64,000 nt of DNA from positions 248,001 through 312,000 of the forward strand of contig NZ_JAGQBB010000001.1 in assembly GCF_024345415.1 (NCBI RefSeq), given 5' to 3'. Below are positions 36,398-46,099 of the stretch, in pieces (positions within the stretch are counted from its first letter, which is position 1; each line of letters opens with the position of its first letter). A model generated the notes under the pieces. That model saw only the letters and a list, made by a program, of their open reading frames with translations, was not told where the DNA came from and ran no database searches. A program made the translations under genes and the position numbers. The stretch is from Synechococcus sp. Tobar12-5m-g. GTDB lineage: Bacteria; Cyanobacteriota; Cyanobacteriia; PCC-6307; Cyanobiaceae.

Positions 36398-37258
36398 GTG
36401 CTCGACAAGCCGCCAGGCCTCACCTCCCACGCCTGCGTGGCCAGGGTGCGCCGCCGCTATCAGCTCAAGCGGGTCGGCCACGGCGGCACCCTCGATCCGG
36501 CCGTGACCGGGGTGCTGCCGATCGCCCTGGGGAGCGCCACCCGACTGCTGCCCTATCTGCCCGGCGCCAAGGCCTACCGCGGTGTGATCCAGCTGGGCCT
36601 GCGCACCGGCACCGACGACCTCAGCGGGGAGGTGCTGGAGAGGTCTGCGGTCCCGGATCTGGATCTCCTGCAGCTGAACGCCTGCCTGGAGTCCTTCCGC
36701 GGCCCCATTCAGCAGCGCCCCCCCCAGGTGTCCGCCGTCCACGTCGCCGGTGAGCGGGCCCACGTCCGCGTCCGCCGCGGCGAAACCCTCGAGCTCAAGG
36801 CGCGCGCCGTGACGATCCACCGGCTGGAACTGCTCCGCTGGGATCCGGAGCACCACCGGCTGGAGCTTGAAGTGAGCTGCAGCGCCGGCACCTACATCCG
36901 CGCCCTGGCCCGCGACCTGGGCGATCGGCTCGGCTGCGGCGGCGCCCTGGCCACGTTGCGGCGCACCGAGGCCCTCGGTTTCGGCCTGGCCGGCAGCGTG
37001 GATCTGGAGCGCCTGGAGGCCGAACCCCTGCTGCCCCTGCGGGATCCCCTGCTGGCCCTGGCCCACCTGCCCCGCCACCAGCTCGATGCGGCCGACTGGC
37101 TGGGTTGGCGCTGCGGCCGTGGTCCGGGCACCGCGATGGAGCTCACCCCCGACCAGGCCGTGGTGGTGGTCAGCCCGGATGGCAACCTGGCTGGCATGGC
37201 CCGCTCAGCTCCAGACGGACGGCTTCAGCCCCGTTTGGTGCTCGATCCGGCCGGTTGA
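36398..37258 (+). CDS. truB: tRNA pseudouridine(55) synthase
   Basis: 286 residues from GTG 36398. The enzyme isomerises U55 in the T-loop of tRNAs. LDKPPGLTSH and GHGGTLDPAVTGVLPIALG (catalytic Asp) are diagnostic, as is KAYRGVIQLGLRTGTDD. Conserved residues (GFLV) lie just upstream of the GTG without any ATG, GTG or TTG in frame, so translation may begin slightly earlier at a non-standard codon. Confidence 0.93.
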   Translation: MLDKPPGLTSHACVARVRRRYQLKRVGHGGTLDPAVTGVLPIALGSATRLLPYLPGAKAYRGVIQLGLRTGTDDLSGEVLERSAVPDLDLLQLNACLESFRGPIQQRPPQVSAVHVAGERAHVRVRRGETLELKARAVTIHRLELLRWDPEHHRLELEVSCSAGTYIRALARDLGDRLGCGGALATLRRTEALGFGLAGSVDLERLEAEPLLPLRDPLLALAHLPRHQLDAADWLGWRCGRGPGTAMELTPDQAVVVVSPDGNLAGMARSAPDGRLQPRLVLDPAG

Positions 37259-37282
37259 GTCCACACCCCGGAGCCGATTGCG

Positions 37283-38038
37283 ATGGCCGGCCACAGCAAG
37301 TGGTCCCAGATCAAGCGCCAAAAGGCGGTCGTCGATGCCAAGCGCGGTGTGGTCTTCACCCGCCTGGGGCGCGAGATCACGGTGGCGGCGCGCCACGGCG
37401 CCGATCCGGCCGGCAACTTCCAGCTGCGCACCGCCATCGAGAAGGCCAAGGCCGCAGGGATGCCGAACGGCAACATCGACCGGGCGATCGCCAAGGGCTC
37501 AGGCCAGGCGGGGGGGGAAGCAGACCGGTTCGAGGCAGTGCGTTACGAGGGCTATGGGCCCGGCGGGGTGGCGGTGCTGGTGGAGGCCTTCACCGACAAC
37601 CGCAACCGCACCGCGGCCGACCTGCGGCTGGCCTTCGGCAAGCACGGCGGCAACCTGGGGGAAACCGGCTGCGTCGGCTATCTGTTCGAGCACCGGGGGG
37701 TGGTGCGGATCGAGCAGTCCGATCTTGCCGAAGAGGCCCTGCTCGAGAACCTGCTGGAGCTGGAGGTGCTGGGCTACGAGCTCGATGCTGCCGGGGCGGA
37801 TGTGGTCTGCGGCTTCACAGGCCTTGAGGCGCTTCAGGACGGCCTGCGGCGCCAGGGTTGGGCCGTGGCTGGCTGGGAGCACCGCTGGATCGCCGCCAGG
37901 CCGTGCCGCCTCGTGGACGCCGACCAGCTGAACACCTGCCTGGGCCTGCTCGATGCCCTGGAGGATCTGGATGACGTGCGCAGCGTCACCTCCAACCTGG
38001 AGGCCGACGATGCCCTCCTGGAGGCGCTGTTGACCTGA
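37283..38038 (+). CDS. YebC/PmpR family protein
   Basis: 251 residues. [20 protein letters not shown] with [14 protein letters not shown] opens the family. [20 protein letters not shown] is the central signature. Members act as DNA-binding regulators or, as shown for some, ribosome-associated factors that help polyproline translation. Follows truB by 24 bases. Confidence 0.95.
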   Translation: MAGHSKWSQIKRQKAVVDAKRGVVFTRLGREITVAARHGADPAGNFQLRTAIEKAKAAGMPNGNIDRAIAKGSGQAGGEADRFEAVRYEGYGPGGVAVLVEAFTDNRNRTAADLRLAFGKHGGNLGETGCVGYLFEHRGVVRIEQSDLAEEALLENLLELEVLGYELDAAGADVVCGFTGLEALQDGLRRQGWAVAGWEHRWIAARPCRLVDADQLNTCLGLLDALEDLDDVRSVTSNLEADDALLEALLT

Positions 38039-38049
38039 TCAACGCTGGG

Positions 38050-38871
38050 CTAACCGCTGAGCGCCGCCCGGTCCACCCACACCTGCAGGGCTGGATGCCC
38101 CTGCAGCCAGCTGGCCGGGAGGTCCGGGCTGGCTGGTTCCTGCAGGAGGCGGCGGAGGATTGGGGCCTTGCCGGAGCCGCTCACCACCAGCAGGATCCGC
38201 CTGGCCTGCAGGATCTCGGCCAGGCCCAGGGTGATGGCGGCGCTGGGCACGGCCGCTGGATCACCACCGAACAAGCCGCAGTTCTGGAGGCGGGTTCCCC
38301 GGCTGAGCGCCACGCAGCGGCTCACGGCCGAGGGCAGGCACGGGGGCTCGTTGAAGCCCACATGACCGTTCTCGCCAAGCCCCAACAGTTGCAGATCGAT
38401 GCCGCCGGCGGCGCCAATGGCCTCGCCATAGCGGAGGGCTTCGTAGTCTGGGTCGGCAGCCAGCCCCCTGGGCAGTTGCAGCCGCCCTGGATCGAGGCCG
38501 AGCGGGTCCCCGAGTTGCCGGCGCATGGTGGCGGCGAAGGAGCGGGGATCAACGGGGGACAGCCCCACGTACTCATCGAGGTTGAAGCTGCGCCAATCGG
38601 CCCGGATGGCTTCCCACTGCTCGGGTGGCAACCCGGTCAGCCGGCGGACCAGGGCGGCGTACACCGGCTCCATCGTGCGGCCGGTGGCCAGGCCCAGACA
38701 CAGGCGCGGATCGGCGATCATGGCCCCGGCCATGATCGCCGCCACCCCTTCGGCCAGGGCAGCGCCATCCTCCGCCACCACCAGGCGGCCAGCCCAGACG
38801 GGCAAGGCTGCTCCTGGCGGCTCTAGGACGGTCAGGGGCGGCCCCAGGCCGTGACGGTTCCAGGTGTCCAT
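38050..38871 (-). CDS. nagB: Glucosamine-6-phosphate deaminase family protein
   Basis: 273 residues. LGLATGRTMEPVYAAL binds phosphate; FNLDEYVGLSPVDPRSF and LQLLGLGENGHVGFNEP carry the catalytic Asp and His of NagB, which converts glucosamine-6-phosphate to fructose-6-phosphate and ammonia. The start overlaps the upstream SpoIID gene by 40 bases; a later start is possible. It could act in cell-wall sugar recycling. Confidence 0.87.
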   Translation of the reverse strand: MDTWNRHGLGPPLTVLEPPGAALPVWAGRLVVAEDGAALAEGVAAIMAGAMIADPRLCLGLATGRTMEPVYAALVRRLTGLPPEQWEAIRADWRSFNLDEYVGLSPVDPRSFAATMRRQLGDPLGLDPGRLQLPRGLAADPDYEALRYGEAIGAAGGIDLQLLGLGENGHVGFNEPPCLPSAVSRCVALSRGTRLQNCGLFGGDPAAVPSAAITLGLAEILQARRILLVVSGSGKAPILRRLLQEPASPDLPASWLQGHPALQVWVDRAALSG

Positions 38872-40301
38872 CCCGGGGAGCCTGGCGGATTGGCCGTCCC
38901 CGAGGCAAGCGGCCCCCTGCCCTGGTCCTTGAACGGACGCAGCTCGGCACCCCGGTAGTAATGCCGAAGGATCTGGTCGAACCGTTCACCGCGCTGGGCG
39001 AGGGCAAAGGCGCCCCACTGGCTCATCCCCACGCCATGGCCGAAGCCGCGGCCGATGGCCACCAATCCGATCGGAGGCTGCAACAGCTGGGCCTGGGGTG
39101 GCGGCGGCGGACCAAGCAGGGGGCCCAGGGGTGTGCTGAACCCAACCGGCACTCCAGGCTGGGGACCCCCGGCCACGGCAACCCCGGCGTCGGCAGGACC
39201 GGTGAAGCGGAAGGGGGCCGCTTCGAAGCGCACCATGGTGCTCCTCAAGCCCAGCCGGCTGCGCAGCTGGGCACCGCTGAGCACCAGCGCTCCGGAGGGG
39301 CCGATCACCCGGGCCTGGCGCACCCGGCCACTGGCGGTGGTGGCGATCACATCGATCCGCCGCACGCCGCCGATCTCGGCGAACGCCTGGTCCAGCAATT
39401 CCGGTGCCAGGTCCTTCTTCCATTGGCTCACCGGGCTGCTCTCATCGAAGTCACGCACGCTGACCAGGTAGGGCAGCTGCTGCGACCAGAGGTCGCCGCT
39501 GTTCTCCGTGGCGCCGCCGCTGCTGCTGTGGAACACCGCATTGATCAGGCCGTCACCGTACATCAGAACCAGGCCCCGGGTCGTGGCGGTCGCCTGGCGG
39601 GTGGAGGCCGTCTCGGCTTCCAGGCCCTTGTAGACCTGGCTGCTCACCGTGGCCTTGAGGTCGAAGGCGGCCGAGGGATTGCGCTGCCGCAGGGCATAGG
39701 TGCGGGCGGCGACCGCCTGGGCCCGCAGGGCCTCCAGGGGCCAGCTGGCGGGCATCTCGCTGCCGACGACGCTGGGTAGATAGGTCTCGACGCCGATCAC
39801 ATTGATGGCCCGCAACTGGTCGTTGGCGGGGCGAACCTGCAGGCGGCCGCGGTAGCGCCGCTGCTGGAGCTCAAAGGTGGCGGGAGCCGAGCCGGTGCCG
39901 ATCGGCTCGAACCACAGCTCGCCGACGGAGATCGGGGCCGCTGGCGCTTCGACCTGGCCCTGGGGCTGGGAATCGACGACGACCCTGCCGGCGGAAGGTC
40001 TGAGGACCACCATGCCCCCCGGAGGCAGGCGCAGCAGCTCCTTGCCGGCTCCATCCACCAACCGGGCCCCGCCGTCGCCGGCGATGCGGAAGCCCGCCGA
40101 TTCGAGCAGCAACACCCGCAGTTCCGGGCTGACGCCCTCCTGGCCCCTGGTCGCTTCAGCCGGCTCAGCCCCGGCCCCCCGCTGCAGGCCAGGGGCGCTG
40201 AAGAGCAGCAGGGTTCCGGCCAGAGCCCCGATTCCCCTCCACAGGCGGCGGGGGGTTGGAGGCAGGGCCAGAGGAGCGAAGGGGGACAAGACAGCAGCCA
40301 T
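38832..40301 (-). CDS. Exported SpoIID/LytB domain protein
   Basis: 489 residues from ATG 40301. A signal peptide ([20 protein letters not shown]) is followed by a beta-rich N-terminal domain and the SpoIID core: [45 protein letters not shown] and the end [20 protein letters not shown]. SpoIID proteins cleave or stimulate cleavage of peptidoglycan glycan strands; in non-sporulating bacteria the role is in wall remodelling. It shares an operon with nagB. Confidence 0.9.
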   Translation of the reverse strand: MAAVLSPFAPLALPPTPRRLWRGIGALAGTLLLFSAPGLQRGAGAEPAEATRGQEGVSPELRVLLLESAGFRIAGDGGARLVDGAGKELLRLPPGGMVVLRPSAGRVVVDSQPQGQVEAPAAPISVGELWFEPIGTGSAPATFELQQRRYRGRLQVRPANDQLRAINVIGVETYLPSVVGSEMPASWPLEALRAQAVAARTYALRQRNPSAAFDLKATVSSQVYKGLEAETASTRQATATTRGLVLMYGDGLINAVFHSSSGGATENSGDLWSQQLPYLVSVRDFDESSPVSQWKKDLAPELLDQAFAEIGGVRRIDVIATTASGRVRQARVIGPSGALVLSGAQLRSRLGLRSTMVRFEAAPFRFTGPADAGVAVAGGPQPGVPVGFSTPLGPLLGPPPPPQAQLLQPPIGLVAIGRGFGHGVGMSQWGAFALAQRGERFDQILRHYYRGAELRPFKDQGRGPLASGTANPPGSPGWTPGTVTAWGRP

Positions 40302-40443
40302 GAACCGGCGGTGGGCTCGCAGAAAGCGGGCCCATTGTGACCACCACGCAACGGGGCTGCCAGTCCCCCGCCGGACACCCGCACCACTGGTTGGACCGGC
40401 GTCGGGCGGAGCCGTGACAGCATGCCGAAAAGACGCGGATGGT

Positions 40444-41394
40444 GTGCAGGTCACCTTTCTTGGCACCAGTTCGGGGGTCCCCACCCGAGCCCGCAACGTG
40501 TCGGCGGTGGCCCTGCGGCTGCCCCAGCGCGCCGAGATCTGGCTGTTCGATTGCGGCGAAGGCACCCAGCATCAGTTCCTGCGCAGTGAGTTGCGCGTCT
40601 CGCAGCTGAGCCGGATCTTCGTGACCCACATGCACGGCGACCACGTCTTCGGGTTGCCAGGCCTGCTGGCCAGCCTCGGCATGGCCGGCAGCTGCGGCGG
40701 CATCGATCTCTACGGCCCCGACCCCCTGGCCGACTATCTGGAAGGGGCCCTGCGCACCTCCTCCACCCGGATCGGCTATCCCCTGCGCACCCATCCCGTG
40801 CGGGCGGCCGCCCTCAAGGGCCTGGTCCTGCTCGACGACGGCGACCTGCTCGTGCGCTGCGCCCCCCTGACCCATCGCATCCCCGCCTACGCCTACCGGG
40901 TGGAGCAGAAGCCACGTCCCGGCCATTTCAATGCGGACAAGGCCCGGAACCTGGGCATTCCGCCGGGACCCATCTACGCCGAGCTCAAGGCCGGCCGCAG
41001 CGTGACGCTGGAGGATGGCCGGATCATTCGCGGCGAGGCCCTCTGCGGACCCGTCCGCCCCGGCTGCAGCGTCGTGTACTGCACCGACACGGTGTTCTGC
41101 GAGGCGGCGGTCGAGCTGGCCAAAGGGGCCGACCTGCTCATCCACGAATCCACCTTTGCCCATGGCGAGGCGGCCATGGCCATCCAGCGCCAGCATTCCA
41201 CCAGCACCATGGCCGCCCAGACGGCGGCCATGGCGGGGGTGAAGCAGCTCGTGCTCACCCACCTCAGCCCGCGCTACGTGCCCGGCAATGCCTTCACCCC
41301 AGACGATCTGCTCGCCGAGGCCCGCTCGATTTTTGCGAACACGCTGCTGGCCAGGGATTTCCTCAGCGTCGAGGTCAGCCCTGCGGAGACCTGA
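40444..41394 (+). CDS. rnz: Ribonuclease Z
   Basis: 316 residues from GTG 40444. It is a metallo-beta-lactamase endonuclease that trims tRNA 3' trailers. [19 protein letters not shown] is the conserved N-terminus, [17 protein letters not shown] the zinc-binding box, and the later HESTF and LTHLSPRY complete the ligands. The GTG sits directly before the family start; the ATG two bases away is out of frame. Confidence 0.95.
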   Translation: MQVTFLGTSSGVPTRARNVSAVALRLPQRAEIWLFDCGEGTQHQFLRSELRVSQLSRIFVTHMHGDHVFGLPGLLASLGMAGSCGGIDLYGPDPLADYLEGALRTSSTRIGYPLRTHPVRAAALKGLVLLDDGDLLVRCAPLTHRIPAYAYRVEQKPRPGHFNADKARNLGIPPGPIYAELKAGRSVTLEDGRIIRGEALCGPVRPGCSVVYCTDTVFCEAAVELAKGADLLIHESTFAHGEAAMAIQRQHSTSTMAAQTAAMAGVKQLVLTHLSPRYVPGNAFTPDDLLAEARSIFANTLLARDFLSVEVSPAET

Positions 41395-41440
41395 ACCAGG
41401 CGTGTCGGCAGGCGGGCCTGCAACAGTTCTTGATTCCGTG

Positions 41441-41456
41441 CCGGACGGCCGTCCGG
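41441..41456. promoter_or_regulatory. Perfect 16-base palindrome upstream of psbV
   Basis: CCGGACGGCCGTCCGG lies 54 bases before the psbV ATG and 46 bases after the rnz stop. It could be an operator for psbV or part of an rnz terminator, though no T-run follows. Perfect symmetry of this length is unlikely by chance at one site but not impossible in G+C-rich DNA. Confidence 0.45.
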
Positions 41457-41510
41457 CCGTGATACAAGGTCTCAGGCGCGGTGCCCACCGCCATTTCGCC
41501 GGCTCCCTCC

Positions 41511-42032
41511 ATGGTCTCCCTCCTCTCCTCCTCGCTCCGGACCCTCACCCGATCCCTTCTGGTTCTCTGCCTGTCACTGCTCGCCTGCCTGGCGCTGCCG
41601 GCCATGGCGGTGCAGGCGGCCCAGTGGGACACCGAAACCCTCACCGTGGCCGGCACCCCGGATGGCACGCCGGTCAGCTTCAGTGAGGCGGAAATCAAGA
41701 CGGGTCGCAAGATCTTCAACGAGAGCTGTGGCACCTGCCATGCCGGTGGCGTGACCAAGACCAACTACAACGTCGGTCTCGACATCGAAACCCTGGCCCT
41801 GGCCACCCCGCCCCGGGATTCCGTGGATGCCCTGGTGGACTACATGAAGGATCCCACCTCCTACGACGGGGAATTCAGCATTTCGGACATTCACCCCAGC
41901 CTGCGCAGCAGTGATGTGTTCGTGAAGATGCGTGACCTCAGCGAGAACGACCTGCGCCTGATTGCCGGCTACATCCTGGTGGCGCCGAAGGTGAGCGGGA
42001 TCCAGTGGGGCGGCGGCAAGGTCTACTTCTGA
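41511..42032 (+). CDS. psbV: Cytochrome c550 of photosystem II
   Basis: 173 residues from ATG 41511. A long signal peptide (SLLVLCLSLLACLALPAMAVQA) sends it to the thylakoid lumen. The heme motif is CGTCHAGG, followed by TKTNYNVGLDIETLALATPP, the PsbV signature, and VDYMKDPTSYDGE. It is an extrinsic subunit that stabilises the oxygen-evolving Mn cluster. It is flanked by palindromes on both sides. Confidence 0.97.
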   Translation: MVSLLSSSLRTLTRSLLVLCLSLLACLALPAMAVQAAQWDTETLTVAGTPDGTPVSFSEAEIKTGRKIFNESCGTCHAGGVTKTNYNVGLDIETLALATPPRDSVDALVDYMKDPTSYDGEFSISDIHPSLRSSDVFVKMRDLSENDLRLIAGYILVAPKVSGIQWGGGKVYF

Positions 42033-42054
42033 ATCAGGCCACCGGTGGCCTGAT
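42033..42054. terminator. Bidirectional terminator-like palindrome after psbV
   Basis: Perfect inverted repeat with 11-base arms (ATCAGGCCACC and its complement), starting one base after the psbV stop and covering the last codons of the convergent gene. It has the position of a shared terminator, but neither side has a good T-run, so efficiency is uncertain. Confidence 0.5.
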
Positions 42055-42405
42055 GTTCCGGGGATCGAGGGACCCCGGCAGCTTGCTGTACCACCACTCC
42101 TGCAACGGCCCGTTCAACCGCTGCGGAAAGAGCGTGACCACCGTGCGGGTTGGCCTGGAGCCTGGCTGCAGCAGTTCCACGGCATAGGACGGGCAGCGGC
42201 GGGACGCCAGATCGGCGACGAACCGACGACCGATCCGCCGCCAGCTCGGCTCCTTGGTGCGCCAGGCCAGCCTGCAACAGGGCCAGGGCAACTCCTCCCG
42301 GTCGAACAGCCTGCAACAGGGGCCGAGGATGCGGTAGCTGTACTGGCCGCCCAGGCTGGGATGCTCGCTGCCGGACTTCAGGAGGGCGTCGACCTGCAAG
42401 GCCAT
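42034..42405 (-). CDS. Conserved hypothetical cyanobacterial protein
   Basis: 123 residues from ATG 42405. It has several Cys (LGPCCRLFDREELPWPCCRL) and a basic, Trp-containing C-terminal half (VVTLFPQRLNGPLQEWWYSK). No known domain, signal or membrane segment. It lies downstream of petF on the same strand, but a terminator hairpin directly precedes its ATG, so its translation signal is unusual. Confidence 0.7.
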   Translation of the reverse strand: MALQVDALLKSGSEHPSLGGQYSYRILGPCCRLFDREELPWPCCRLAWRTKEPSWRRIGRRFVADLASRRCPSYAVELLQPGSRPTRTVVTLFPQRLNGPLQEWWYSKLPGSLDPRNIRPPVA

Positions 42406-42406
42406 G

Positions 42407-42429
42407 AAAAAGCCACCCGATCGGGTGGC
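42407..42429 (-). terminator. Rho-independent terminator of petF
   Basis: On the minus strand GCCACCCGATCGGGTGGC forms a 7-9 bp G+C-rich stem followed by TTTTT. It lies about 95 bases after the petF stop and ends one base before the ATG of the next leftward gene, so it may also limit that gene's expression. Confidence 0.8.
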
Positions 42430-42524
42430 GGTGAATGGGGTTCAGATCCAGCAACGAAGAAGCGATGAATCAAGGGGGGTGTAAGGAGATGTACCCCGGT
42501 GGCCCCCCTTCCACCCCCAGGCGC

Positions 42525-42824
42525 TCAATAGAGCTCTTCTTCGGCGTGGGTGGTGATGGTCACGTCGGAGGTGGGGTAAGCCACGCAGGTGAGCACGAAA
42601 CCGGCTTCGATCTGGTCGTCGTCGAGGAAGCTCTGGTCGGATTGATCCACCGTGCCGGTGGTGAGCTTGCCCGCGCAGGTGGAGCAGGCGCCGGCGCGGC
42701 AGGAATAGGGGAGATCGATTCCCTGCTCTTCAGCCGCATCGAGGATGTACTGATCGTCAGGAACCTCGATGGTCTTGTTGAGGCCCTCGCTCTCGTTGAT
42801 GAGGGTGACCTTGTAGGAAGCCAT
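42525..42824 (-). CDS. petF: Plant-type [2Fe-2S] ferredoxin
   Basis: 99 residues. The cluster ligands are [13 protein letters not shown] plus the Cys in FVLTCVAYP. The acidic surface and the end THAEEELY are typical of the main photosynthetic ferredoxin, which carries electrons from photosystem I to FNR, thioredoxin reductase and nitrogen or sulfur reductases. Confidence 0.97.
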   Translation of the reverse strand: MASYKVTLINESEGLNKTIEVPDDQYILDAAEEQGIDLPYSCRAGACSTCAGKLTTGTVDQSDQSFLDDDQIEAGFVLTCVAYPTSDVTITTHAEEELY

Positions 42825-42966
42825 GGAAGGGATTGGGGCTCACAGGCGCCTGGACAGTCCGGGCCTGTAGGACCGCACCTTCCTACATCGGACCAGGGCA
42901 TTGCCGGTGCTCCCGGCGGCGGATCATCGGAAGGCCAATCAAAGGGGGGGCACAGATAAGCGTGAT

Positions 42967-43884
42967 TTATGCGACGGCTGCACCTCGACGGATCTCCAGC
43001 AACCCCCAGCCTCCCTGCTCCCCGATCAGCCTCGTGCCCCAGCCGGCTGCTGCCAGGGCCCTCACAAGACCGGGCACCTGATCCAGCAACAGCCCACTGA
43101 GCAGGCCAACCCCGCTGCTGGAGAGCACGGTGTGGAACTGGGGAGCGAGGGTCTCGATCACCGGCGCCAGGATGTTGCAGAACAGCAGCTCGGCTGGTTG
43201 GCCGTCGAGCAGCCCCGCCAGCGCCTCCACCGACCCCAGGTCCACCTGCAGGGTCTCTCCTGGTCCAACGGCGAGGCCATTCAGCCGACCATTCTCACCA
43301 GTGGCACGGACGGCCAGGGGATCGGTGTCGGTGGCGGCGGCGAAGGCGGCCCCCAGCCGCAGGGCGCCCAGGGAGAGAATGCCGCTGCCACAACCCAGGT
43401 CGGCCACCCTCCAGCCCACAGGATCGATCGCCTCGATCGCCTCCAGACAGAGACGCGTCGTGGGATGGCTGCCGGTGCCGAAGGCGCTGCCGGGGTCGAG
43501 GAGGATCACCTCCCGGCTGGAGAATTCGGCCGGCAACTCCAGCCAGGCCGGCAGGATCAGCAACCGCTGCCCAACCGGATCGGCTTGCCAGTGCTGCTTC
43601 CAGCTTGAACTCCAGTCTTCTTCTCCCTGCTCATGCCACTCCTGCGGAGGCAGCGGCAGGCCAAAGGGCTCACCCAGCGGCTCCAGGGCCGCCTCCAGCC
43701 GCTGGCGCTCGATCAGGGGCCAGTCGGCGGCCGGCAGCCAGGCCACCAGCCGGTGGAACCGCGGCGTTCCGGGCCCGTGGCGAATGGCCACCCGCTGAAC
43801 GCCAAGCGCGCCCAGTTTCCACAGCAGCGACTCCTCCAGTTCGGCCGGAGCATCCATCTCCAGCCGCCACCAGCTCCGGGCCAT
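42967..43884 (-). CDS. prmA: Ribosomal protein L11 methyltransferase
   Basis: 305 residues. The C-terminal catalytic domain shows DPGSAFGTGSHPTTRLCLEA, WRVADLGCGSGILSLGAL (SAM site) and LLFCNILAPVIETLAP (NILA substrate motif). The N-terminal domain binds L11. The ATG overlaps the serA stop (TGATG). Confidence 0.95.
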   Translation of the reverse strand: MARSWWRLEMDAPAELEESLLWKLGALGVQRVAIRHGPGTPRFHRLVAWLPAADWPLIERQRLEAALEPLGEPFGLPLPPQEWHEQGEEDWSSSWKQHWQADPVGQRLLILPAWLELPAEFSSREVILLDPGSAFGTGSHPTTRLCLEAIEAIDPVGWRVADLGCGSGILSLGALRLGAAFAAATDTDPLAVRATGENGRLNGLAVGPGETLQVDLGSVEALAGLLDGQPAELLFCNILAPVIETLAPQFHTVLSSSGVGLLSGLLLDQVPGLVRALAAAGWGTRLIGEQGGWGLLEIRRGAAVA

Positions 43885-45470
43885 CAGAGCGTGACGGGAT
43901 GGGCTTCCTGGATGCCGTTGATCGTGTGGATGTGGGCCAGCAGGCTGGGGGGGATCGGGTCGTCGATGCTGAGCACCATCACCGCATCGCCCCGCACGAT
44001 CCGCCGGCCCACCTGCATCGAGGCGATGTTCACGTTGTGCTCGCCCAGCAGGGAGCCGAGCTGGCCAATGATGCCGGGCATGTCCCGGTGGCGGGTGAAG
44101 AGCATGTGGCGGCTGGGGGCCACATTCACGGGGAACTCATCAATCGTGGTGATGCGCAGCTCCCCGTTGGCGAACACCGCGCCGGTGACGCTGTGGCTGC
44201 CCTGGGACCCCCGCGAGGTGAGCTGCAGCGAACCGCCGGCGAAGTCGCGGCTGCTGTCGTCCTTCACCTGCAGCACATGGATGCCGCGGCCCTTGGCCTC
44301 CAGGGACGCGTTCACGTAGTTGATCCGATCGCCGAGGGCGGGGGAGAGCAGGCCCTTGAGGGCCGCCACCACCAGGGGCTGGGAGGGGTGGTTGGCGAAC
44401 TCGCCCTGGAGCCGAACCTCCAGTTCCTGCACCGAGCCACCGGCCATCTGGCTGAGCAGCAGCCCCAGGGTCTCGGCCAGCTGGAGGTGGGGCCGGAGCC
44501 GCTCCATCACCTCGGGGGTCAGGCCCGGGATGTTCACGGCACTGCGAGCCGGCAGCCCCAGCAGCACATCGCGGATCTGCTCGGCCACGTCGATCGAGAC
44601 GTTCTCCTGGGCTTCGGCGGTCGAAGCGCCGAGGTGCGGCGTGAGGATCAGCCGCTCCTTCACCCCGCGCAGGGGGGAATCCGCCTCCAGCGGTTCATTC
44701 GCATACACATCCAGAGCGGCTCCGGCGATCGTGCCGGCGTTGAGGGCTTCGGCCAGGGCCTGCTCGTCAACGATTCCGCCGCGGGCGCAGTTCACCAGAC
44801 GCGCCGTGGGCTTCATCGACTGCAGCAGCGCCGCGTCCACCAGATTTTCGGTGTCGGGCGTGCGGGGCAGGTGCAGGGTGATGAAGTCCGCCTCGGCGAA
44901 CAGGGGCTTGATCGCCAGCAGGCGCACCTGCAGCTGCTGGGCCCGTTCTGTCGAGATGAACGGGTCATAGGCGAGCACCTCCATGCCCATCGCCTTGGCG
45001 ACCCGGGCGACATGGGAGCCGATCTTGCCCAGTCCGACCACGCCGAGCTTCTTGTTGTAGAGCTCGTTGCCGACGTATTTCTTGCGGTCCCAGCCCCCGG
45101 CCATCGTGCTCTGGTGGGCCTGGGGAACGTGGCGGGAGAGGGAGAGCATCATCGCCAGGGCATGCTCGGCTGCGGCGATGGTGTTCCCCTCCGGCGAGTT
45201 GACCACCAGCACGCCCCGCTGGGTGGCGGCGGGCACATCGACGTTGTCGACGCCCACACCAGCCCGCCCGATGATCTTCAGCCGCGGGGCCGCCTCGATC
45301 AGGGCGGCCGTCACCTGGGTGCCGGAGCGAATCATCAGGGCTTCGTAGTCGCCGATGATCTCGAGCAGTTGCTCGGGCGGCAGGCCCGTGCGCACATCCA
45401 CCTGGGCCACCTGGGAGAGGATGTCGATCCCCGTTTGATCGATCGGATCGGAAACCAGAACCTTTGTCAT
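43884..45470 (-). CDS. serA: D-3-phosphoglycerate dehydrogenase
   Basis: 528 residues, the long type with an extra allosteric domain. It starts serine synthesis from 3-phosphoglycerate. GRAGVGVDNVDVPAATQRG, GVVGLGKIGSHVARVAKA (NAD site) and VNCARGGIVDEQAL (Arg) are the catalytic core. The C-terminal ACT domain (LFTRHRDMPGIIGQLGSLL) probably senses serine. First gene of the serA-prmA pair. Confidence 0.97.
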   Translation of the reverse strand: MTKVLVSDPIDQTGIDILSQVAQVDVRTGLPPEQLLEIIGDYEALMIRSGTQVTAALIEAAPRLKIIGRAGVGVDNVDVPAATQRGVLVVNSPEGNTIAAAEHALAMMLSLSRHVPQAHQSTMAGGWDRKKYVGNELYNKKLGVVGLGKIGSHVARVAKAMGMEVLAYDPFISTERAQQLQVRLLAIKPLFAEADFITLHLPRTPDTENLVDAALLQSMKPTARLVNCARGGIVDEQALAEALNAGTIAGAALDVYANEPLEADSPLRGVKERLILTPHLGASTAEAQENVSIDVAEQIRDVLLGLPARSAVNIPGLTPEVMERLRPHLQLAETLGLLLSQMAGGSVQELEVRLQGEFANHPSQPLVVAALKGLLSPALGDRINYVNASLEAKGRGIHVLQVKDDSSRDFAGGSLQLTSRGSQGSHSVTGAVFANGELRITTIDEFPVNVAPSRHMLFTRHRDMPGIIGQLGSLLGEHNVNIASMQVGRRIVRGDAVMVLSIDDPIPPSLLAHIHTINGIQEAHPVTL

Positions 45471-45613
45471 GAACCGGGGATGGGGTGGAGAGGGGCCCGA
45501 GAGCCTCCAGCGATGGCCGCCGGTGAAGTGTAGTGAGCGGTCGCCACGCTGCTCGCCGGCAGCGAAGAGAATCCATTCGACTGCGGCGTTCTGTCTTGGG
45601 ATTGTGTGTGGTG

Positions 45614-46099
45614 ATGGTGCTGGATGATCACGTCAAGCTGCTCCAGCTGCGCGATCAACTCAGCCAGCTCAGGCCAGCGCCAACGGCGCTGGTGGCGGTC
45701 GGGGAAGGGGAAACGCCGATGGAGGCGGTGGAGCTGCTCAATCCGGCGCTCGCCCGCCAACGCCGCCAGCGGACCATGGTGCGCTGGCTGATGCCCTTCG
45801 GGTTCTTTGCCGGCCTGATGTTCAGCCTGATCACCAACCTCGACACCTTCGCCTTCGCCGGCCCCGTCGGCGAACCGCTGATCGGTGGCCTGCTCGGCAT
45901 GGGCTCCGGCTGGATGGGCAGCTTTGCGGCGGCCGCGAGCGTGACCTCCGAGGCTGACGACCGGATCCGCAGCCTGCGCAACCGGCTCGAGGAGGGCAAC
46001 TGGCTGCTGCTGCTGGATGCGGCGACCGGCGAGGAGATTCCTTGGAACCTGATTCAACAGTCCAGGCCCCGGGCCGTGGTGCGCCTTGCCGAAAGCTGA
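45614..46099 (+). CDS. Conserved cyanobacterial membrane protein
   Basis: 161 residues from ATG 45614. Two membrane segments (WLMPFGFFAGLMFSLIT and the glycine-zipper-like LIGGLLGMGSGWMGSFAAAA) with charged flanks; the C-terminus is cytoplasmic-looking (NRLEEGNWLLLLDAATGEE). Its end overlaps the PSII S4 gene by 14 bases. Function unknown. Confidence 0.75.
   Translation: MVLDDHVKLLQLRDQLSQLRPAPTALVAVGEGETPMEAVELLNPALARQRRQRTMVRWLMPFGFFAGLMFSLITNLDTFAFAGPVGEPLIGGLLGMGSGWMGSFAAAASVTSEADDRIRSLRNRLEEGNWLLLLDAATGEEIPWNLIQQSRPRAVVRLAES

Noticed and set aside
43605-45533. 642-codon open frame on the plus strand
   Set aside because: Antisense to serA and the end of prmA; His/Gly/Gln-rich, no motif.
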